Assembly (NCBI GenBank): GCA_016200675.1
Contig: JACQEH010000228.1
Location: 1-24,963, forward strand
Direction: 5' to 3'
From: Chloroflexota bacterium
GTDB lineage: Bacteria; Chloroflexota; Limnocylindria; Limnocylindrales; CSP1-4
Length of the DNA: 24,963 bases
The translations under genes were made by a program, and so were the position numbers. The notes below the pieces were generated by a model. That model made no database searches. It had not been told where the DNA came from and saw nothing but the letters and a program-made list of their open reading frames with translations. Positions 21,191-24,963 of this stretch are shown one piece after another. Positions within the stretch are counted from its first letter, which is position 1, and the number at the start of each line of letters is the position of its first letter.

Positions 21191-22247
21191 GCGGCGGCTC
21201 GGCTTCCAGCACCGCGCCGGCGACGGGGATGCCGAGCCGGCGGCGCCGCGTGCGGCCGAGCCGCAGGCAGAGGGCGGCACGACCCTCGACGACCGGACGG
21301 TCGCAAACCTCCTCCCGGAGCGCCCCCCTCGTGGGCACAAGGGAACCTTCGGCAAGCTCCTCGTCATTGCCGGCTCGCTCGACTACGCGGGCGCGGCGCT
21401 CCTGGTCTGCCGGGCAGCCGGCCGGGCCGGCGCGGGGCTCGTGACGCTGGCCGTTCCCGAATCCCTCCAGCCGCTGTTCGCGGCCAAGGTCGTTGAGGCC
21501 ACGACGATGGCCCTCCCGGAGGACGACGTCGAGGAGGTCGATCCTGAACCGGCCCTGGCCCGGATCCTCGACCATGAGCACGACGCCATCGTGCTCGGCC
21601 CGGGCCCCCGGCCGGGCCTCGCGCCGACGGAGCCCGTTCGCCGCCTGCTCGCCGGTCGTGACGACGATATGCCCGCCCCGATCGTCCTCGACGCCGAGGC
21701 CCTCCGTTCCATGGCCACGCTCGGCGACTGGTGGACCACCGCCGGCCGGCCGGCGGTCCTGACGCCGCATCCCGGCGAGTTCGCGCGGCTGCGGGCGGGA
21801 GCCGGCGTGGAGGCCGCCGACGACGGTGACCTGGCGGCCGACGATGCCGCGCGCGCCGGCGCGGCGAGGGACGCAGCGGCCCGCTGGAGCATGGTCGTCG
21901 TCCTCAAGGGCGCCCGGACCGTGATCGCCGATCCCGACGGGACGATGTCGGTGGCGCCCTTCGAGAACCCGGCCCTCGCGTCGGGCGGCACGGGCGACGT
22001 CCTGGCCGGGATCATCGGGGCGCTCCTGGCCCAGGGTCTCGCGGCCCCGGCGGCCGCCCGGGCGGGCGTCTACCTCCATGGCATGGCCGGCGATCTCGTC
22101 CGTGAGCGGCTCGGCGACGCCGGCCTCCTGGCATCGGACCTGCCTGAAGCCGTGCCCGTCGTCCGCAAGCGCCTGGCCGCCATCGCCGAGCGGGCCCGGA
22201 GCGGTAAGCGGCTGGGGTTCGCGGTCCACGCGCCCGGCATGTCGTGA
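21183..22247 (+). CDS. nnrD: ADP-dependent (S)-NAD(P)H-hydrate dehydratase
   Basis: The enzyme repairs hydrated NADH and NADPH using ADP. The ribokinase-like fold of YjeF C-terminal type is recognised from GHKGTFGKLLVIAGSLDYAG, CRAAGRAGAGLVTLAVPES, VLTPHPGEFARL, VVVLKGARTVIADPDG and the catalytic glycine loop NPALASGGTGDVLAG. The 354 residues include about 35 unconserved N-terminal ones, so the GTG start at 21183 may be early; an exact alternative is not evident. Many bacteria fuse this domain to the NnrE epimerase; no epimerase domain is present here. It is coupled to alr by a GTGA overlap. Confidence 0.92.
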   Translation: MPERRLGFQHRAGDGDAEPAAPRAAEPQAEGGTTLDDRTVANLLPERPPRGHKGTFGKLLVIAGSLDYAGAALLVCRAAGRAGAGLVTLAVPESLQPLFAAKVVEATTMALPEDDVEEVDPEPALARILDHEHDAIVLGPGPRPGLAPTEPVRRLLAGRDDDMPAPIVLDAEALRSMATLGDWWTTAGRPAVLTPHPGEFARLRAGAGVEAADDGDLAADDAARAGAARDAAARWSMVVVLKGARTVIADPDGTMSVAPFENPALASGGTGDVLAGIIGALLAQGLAAPAAARAGVYLHGMAGDLVRERLGDAGLLASDLPEAVPVVRKRLAAIAERARSGKRLGFAVHAPGMS

Positions 22248-23479
22248 CGGCGGAGATCGGTTCGGCGCCGGGCACCGCGTTCGACCCCGGGACCCTTCCC
22301 CGGACTGCCTGGCTGGAGGTCGACCTCGACGCCATCCGGGCGAATCTCGAGGTCATCCGGATCCTGGCCGGCCCCGGCACGCCGGTCTTTCCCGTGGTCA
22401 AGGCCAATGCCTACGGCCACGGCGCCGTCCAGGTGGCGCGGGCCCTCGAGGCGGGCGGCGCCGACGGCTTCTGCGTGGCCGCCATCGACGAGGCCCTGGC
22501 CCTCCGCGCTGGGGGCGTGCGTCGCTCGATCCTGGTCCTCTACCCGGTCCCGCCGGCCTGGGCGGCCGTGGCGGCGCGAACGCGGATCTCGATCACGGCC
22601 GGCGACCCGGACCTCCTCGCGGCGACCCTCCGGGAGCTCGCGGCCGTGGGCGTCGGCCGGACCCTCCGGATCCAGCTGGAGGTCGAGACGGGCCTCGGCC
22701 GGGGTGGCTTCGCGGGGCAGGGCCTGATCGCGGCGGCCCGCCAGATCGACCGGGCACCCGAAGTCCGGCTGGCCGGCCTCTGGACCCATCTCCAAGCCCC
22801 CGAGGACGGAGGAATGACCGACCGCCAGGTCGCGGCCTTCGAGGCGGCGACGGCGGCTCTCCGTGATGCCGACGTCCGCCTCCCGCGGCGCCACGTTCGA
22901 GCCAGCGGCTCGCTGGTGACCGAGGCCGTGGCGTCCTATGACGGGGTCCGGCCGGGCCTCTCCATCTACGGCCTCATCCCCGACGAGCTGGCCCGCCTTC
23001 GCGACGACGCGACGGCCGCCCGGCTCCGGCCGGCCCTCTCGCTGCATGCGCGGCCGGTCCGGGTGGTGGACCTGCCGGCCGGCTGGGGGATCAGCTACGG
23101 CCCGACGTTCCGGACGACCCGCCCGAGCCGGATCGCGACCCTGCCGGTCGGCTATGGCGACGGCTGGTCGCGGGGCCTGTCGAACCGGGCCGAGGCCCTC
23201 GTCCGGGGGATCCGCGTGCCGCTCGTCGGCAACGTCGCCATGGATGCCGTCATGGCCGACGTGACCGACGTGCCGGGTCCGCCCGTCTCGGTGGCCGACG
23301 ACTTCGTCCTCATCGGGCGCCAGGGCGCCGCCGAGATCCCGGTTGTCGAGGTCGCCCGGGCCCGCGGCACGAACACCTGGGAGGTCTGCACCGGCATGGC
23401 TCGCCGCCTGCCCCGAGTGTATCATGCCGCGTCCGGACCGACCGTGGTCCAAACGCTCGTCGCCGGAGGGCACGGATGA
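22244..23479 (+). CDS. alr: Alanine racemase
   Basis: Alr interconverts L- and D-alanine with PLP, providing D-Ala for peptidoglycan. The PLP lysine is Lys53 in VVKANAYGHG; the second catalytic base is Tyr285 in WGISYGPTFR; LPVGYGDGWSR and GNVAMDAVMADVTDVP are also typical, with the Met-Asp pair. The 411 residues include about 20 extra at the N-terminus and a short tail. Where many racemases have a carbamylated Lys (LKVDTGMGR), this sequence reads LEVETGLGR, with Glu146 at that place. The GTG start overlaps nnrD; the stop overlaps the macro-domain gene. Confidence 0.94.
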   Translation: MTAEIGSAPGTAFDPGTLPRTAWLEVDLDAIRANLEVIRILAGPGTPVFPVVKANAYGHGAVQVARALEAGGADGFCVAAIDEALALRAGGVRRSILVLYPVPPAWAAVAARTRISITAGDPDLLAATLRELAAVGVGRTLRIQLEVETGLGRGGFAGQGLIAAARQIDRAPEVRLAGLWTHLQAPEDGGMTDRQVAAFEAATAALRDADVRLPRRHVRASGSLVTEAVASYDGVRPGLSIYGLIPDELARLRDDATAARLRPALSLHARPVRVVDLPAGWGISYGPTFRTTRPSRIATLPVGYGDGWSRGLSNRAEALVRGIRVPLVGNVAMDAVMADVTDVPGPPVSVADDFVLIGRQGAAEIPVVEVARARGTNTWEVCTGMARRLPRVYHAASGPTVVQTLVAGGHG

Positions 23480-24036
23480 CGCGCCTTGAACTCTGGAACG
23501 GGGACATCTGCGTCCTGGAGGTGGATGCGATCGTGAACCCGGCCAGCCCGACCCTCTGGATGTCGACCGGCGTCGGCGGTGCCCTGAAGCGGGCCGGCGG
23601 CGACAGGATCGAATTCGCGGCCGTCCGTCAGGGACCCAGCGCCGTCGGCGAGGCGATCGTCACGGAGGCCGGGGCCCTCGCCGCCCGCGCCGTCATCCAC
23701 GCGGTTTCGCTCGACGGCGAGCATCGGACGTCGGCCGAGGCGATCGCCGCGGCCGTCAGGAGCGCCATCGCCCGCGCCCGCGAGATCGGGGCCACCAGCG
23801 TCGCCTTCCCGGCCCTCGGCACGGGCGTCGGCGGGTTCCCCCTCGACGAGGCGGCCGCCATCACCGTCCGGACCGTTCGAGAGGAGCTCCGCATTGACGA
23901 TTCCATCGAGCACGTGATCTTCGCCCTCCGCGGTGCAGCGCCCTACGAGGCCTTCGGGCGCGCCCTGGCCCGGGCCAGCGAAGGCGCCCCGGACGCTGCC
24001 GTCCCCGTCCGACGAACGCCCGGGGCCGACGCATGA
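23476..24036 (+). CDS. Macro-domain (ADP-ribose binding) protein
   Basis: A single macro domain of 186 residues. Seen: the first strand with LELWNGDICVLEVDAIVNPA, the glycine loop STGVGGALKRAGG, VGEAIVTEAGALAARAVIHA, and the second phosphate loop AFPALGTGVGGFPLDEAA. Such proteins bind or hydrolyse ADP-ribose, O-acetyl-ADP-ribose or protein-linked ADP-ribose; which applies cannot be read here. The first loop reads NPASPTLWMSTGVGG instead of the common NAAN form, as in a prokaryotic subgroup. About 25 C-terminal residues are unconserved. ATGA overlaps on both sides tie it to alr and to the small gene after it. Confidence 0.9.
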   Translation: MTRLELWNGDICVLEVDAIVNPASPTLWMSTGVGGALKRAGGDRIEFAAVRQGPSAVGEAIVTEAGALAARAVIHAVSLDGEHRTSAEAIAAAVRSAIARAREIGATSVAFPALGTGVGGFPLDEAAAITVRTVREELRIDDSIEHVIFALRGAAPYEAFGRALARASEGAPDAAVPVRRTPGADA

Positions 24037-24329
24037 CGGCCAGCGGCCCGTTCGAGATGCCGGACGATCAGCGGGAGGACCTCGTCGAGGAGGTGGCACG
24101 GGAGATCCAGGTCCGAGGCCTCACGACTTCCGCCGTCCATTTCCTCCACGCCAGCCGGCCGTACCGGCCGTTGGGTGCCAACGCCATGCTCTTCTTCGAT
24201 CCCGTGCTGCGCAGCCTCTTCGGCGGCGACGTGGCCGGGGCGAGCGCCATTCTCGCCGACGAGGACGGCATCGAGCAGCTGATCGAGCGCCTGGAGGAGC
24301 TGGACGAGGAGACGGCCTGGGACGCCTGA
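24033..24329 (+). CDS. Small conserved-looking protein of unknown function
   Basis: A 98-residue acidic protein that I do not recognise with certainty. It has an acidic N-terminal helix (DDQREDLVEEVAREIQVRG), a central hydrophobic part (AVHFLHASRPYRPLGANAML, then FFDPVLRSLFGG) and a C-terminal acidic helix (DGIEQLIERLEELDEE). The middle is not long enough to be a clear membrane span but could be amphipathic or peripheral. Its ATG overlaps the macro-domain stop (ATGA), so it is made with the alr cluster. Codon use resembles the neighbours, supporting a true gene. It is followed by a hairpin and a new promoter-like box. Confidence 0.75.
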   Translation: MTASGPFEMPDDQREDLVEEVAREIQVRGLTTSAVHFLHASRPYRPLGANAMLFFDPVLRSLFGGDVAGASAILADEDGIEQLIERLEELDEETAWDA

Positions 24330-24337
24330 AGCGGCAC

Positions 24338-24353
24338 GGGTCGGCCCCGACCC
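24338..24353 (+). terminator. GC hairpin after the 98-residue gene
   Basis: GGGTCG (24338-24343), loop GCCC, CGACCC (24348-24353), starting nine bases after the stop. There is no T tract. It marks a likely end of the acpS-alr unit because a -10-like box follows at 24371. Confidence 0.35.
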
Positions 24354-24370
24354 CCGGCTGCGGGCCCCGG

Positions 24371-24376
24371 TAGCAT
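24371..24376 (+). promoter_or_regulatory. -10 element close to the last gene
   Basis: TAGCAT ends six bases before GTG 24383, the same spacing as TACAGT before argF. It suggests a leaderless transcript for the last gene. No -35 is evident. Confidence 0.4.
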
Positions 24377-24382
24377 GACGAC

Positions 24383-24963
24383 GTGACTCGGGCACCCCAC
24401 GCTCTCGCCATCGTCGACGCAGGCCGGGCGACGACGTCGGTCAGCCTGCTTGCCCGCGTCCAGGATCGATGGCGGCTCCTGGGTTCCCTCGCGGCGCCGG
24501 CCGGCACGCCCGAGACCGCGCTCCTCTCGGTGGTGGCGGCGCGCGCCCTCGCGGCCGGCGCGGAGCTGGTGCCCCGGGCGGAGCTCGAGCCTGGCGCCCT
24601 CGACGCCCTGCCTCGCCTGGCGGCCCGGAGCCGCGCCCCCGGCACCCTTGTCGTCCTCGCCGCCACCCGTCGCGCCGCGGGTGACCTGGCCGCCGAGGCG
24701 ATCCGGACCGGCTGGCGGGTCGAGGTCGCCTCGACTGACACGCACGACCCCCGCGACATGACCGAGCTGGCGCTCCGTGGCGATGTCGGTGCGATCCTCA
24801 TCGGCGCCGGTGATCCTGCCGGCCCGGATGAGCGGGCCGCCCTCGACGACCTGGCCTCGCTCGGGGGCGCCGCCGCCCGCCGCCGGCCCGAGCTCCGCGT
24901 CCTGCTCGGCGGTGCGATCCGCAGCCGCCGAGCCTGGCTCGAGGCCCTCGGGGAGAACCCGCC
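24383..24963 (+). CDS. N-terminal part of a MutL/ASKHA-like protein (truncated by window end)
   Basis: The frame from GTG 24383 has no stop in its 193 codons and continues past the window. It opens HALAIVDAGRATTSVSLLAR, reminiscent of the first phosphate motif of the actin/Hsp70/sugar-kinase fold, and later has VGAILIGAGDPAGPDERAAL and LRVLLGGAIRSRR. This resembles the GlmL/MutL (glutamate mutase chaperone-like) family, in which a DxG motif and an aaGG-D motif occur in that order; the match is by memory and moderate. Codon usage is typical of the window. No membrane segment is seen. A generic unknown protein is the alternative. Confidence 0.6.
   Translation, partial: MTRAPHALAIVDAGRATTSVSLLARVQDRWRLLGSLAAPAGTPETALLSVVAARALAAGAELVPRAELEPGALDALPRLAARSRAPGTLVVLAATRRAAGDLAAEAIRTGWRVEVASTDTHDPRDMTELALRGDVGAILIGAGDPAGPDERAALDDLASLGGAAARRRPELRVLLGGAIRSRRAWLEALGENP

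Noticed and set aside
1..24963. CRISPR arrays, tRNA or rRNA genes, insertion sequences, prophage
   Set aside because: No regularly spaced repeats, no tRNA-like cloverleaf, rRNA sequence, transposase, integrase or phage protein was seen on either strand.

Overview
The window is about 25 kb of very GC-rich bacterial DNA with every convincing gene on the + strand. Gene order and several protein types (zinc-ribbon S14, S4, L36 and L24; a CdaA-CdaR-GlmM-GlmS run; many GTG starts; several start codons lying 6-9 nt behind a TAnnnT box) suggest a high-GC Chloroflexota lineage, possibly one of the soil or freshwater candidate classes. This placement is inference from gene content; no marker was searched.

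Region 1 (1-12426) is the back half of the S10-spc-alpha ribosomal superoperon: rplN (partial), rplX, rplE, rpsN, rpsH, rplF, rplR, rpsE, rpmD, rplO, secY, adk, map, infA, rpmJ, rpsM, rpsK, rpsD, rpoA, rplQ, truA, rplM, rpsI. These genes make ribosomal proteins, the Sec channel, adenylate kinase, N-terminal Met removal, IF-1, the RNA polymerase alpha subunit and tRNA pseudouridine. Most junctions are short or overlapping. An internal promoter with a strong leader hairpin precedes infA. The other long gaps (rplF-rplR, secY-adk, rplQ-truA, rpsI-argF) each hold one copy of a palindromic repeat of about 80 bp. It occurs in both orientations, and one copy has a compensated stem base pair.

Region 2 (12427-14865) has a separately started argF (ornithine carbamoyltransferase), translationally coupled to a TPR-repeat protein of unknown role. 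Region 3 (14866-20593) is the c-di-AMP / amino-sugar block: cdaA (diadenylate cyclase with a long disordered tail), cdaR (YbbR repeats), glmM and glmS, linking second-messenger synthesis to UDP-GlcNAc precursor supply for the cell wall.

Region 4 (20600-24329) is acpS, nnrD (stand-alone NAD(P)HX dehydratase), alr (alanine racemase), a macro-domain protein and a 98-residue unknown protein. The last four are joined by 4-nt start/stop overlaps. A new unit begins at 24383 with an open frame that leaves the window and resembles the N-terminal part of a MutL-type ASKHA protein.

The best candidates for a second look are the dispersed palindromic element, the near-leaderless promoter signature at unit boundaries, the in-frame continuation of acpS beyond its TAG stop, and the long acidic tail on ribosomal protein L15. 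I saw no CRISPR array, phage, insertion sequence, rRNA or tRNA, and no clear novel multi-gene defence or metabolic system.
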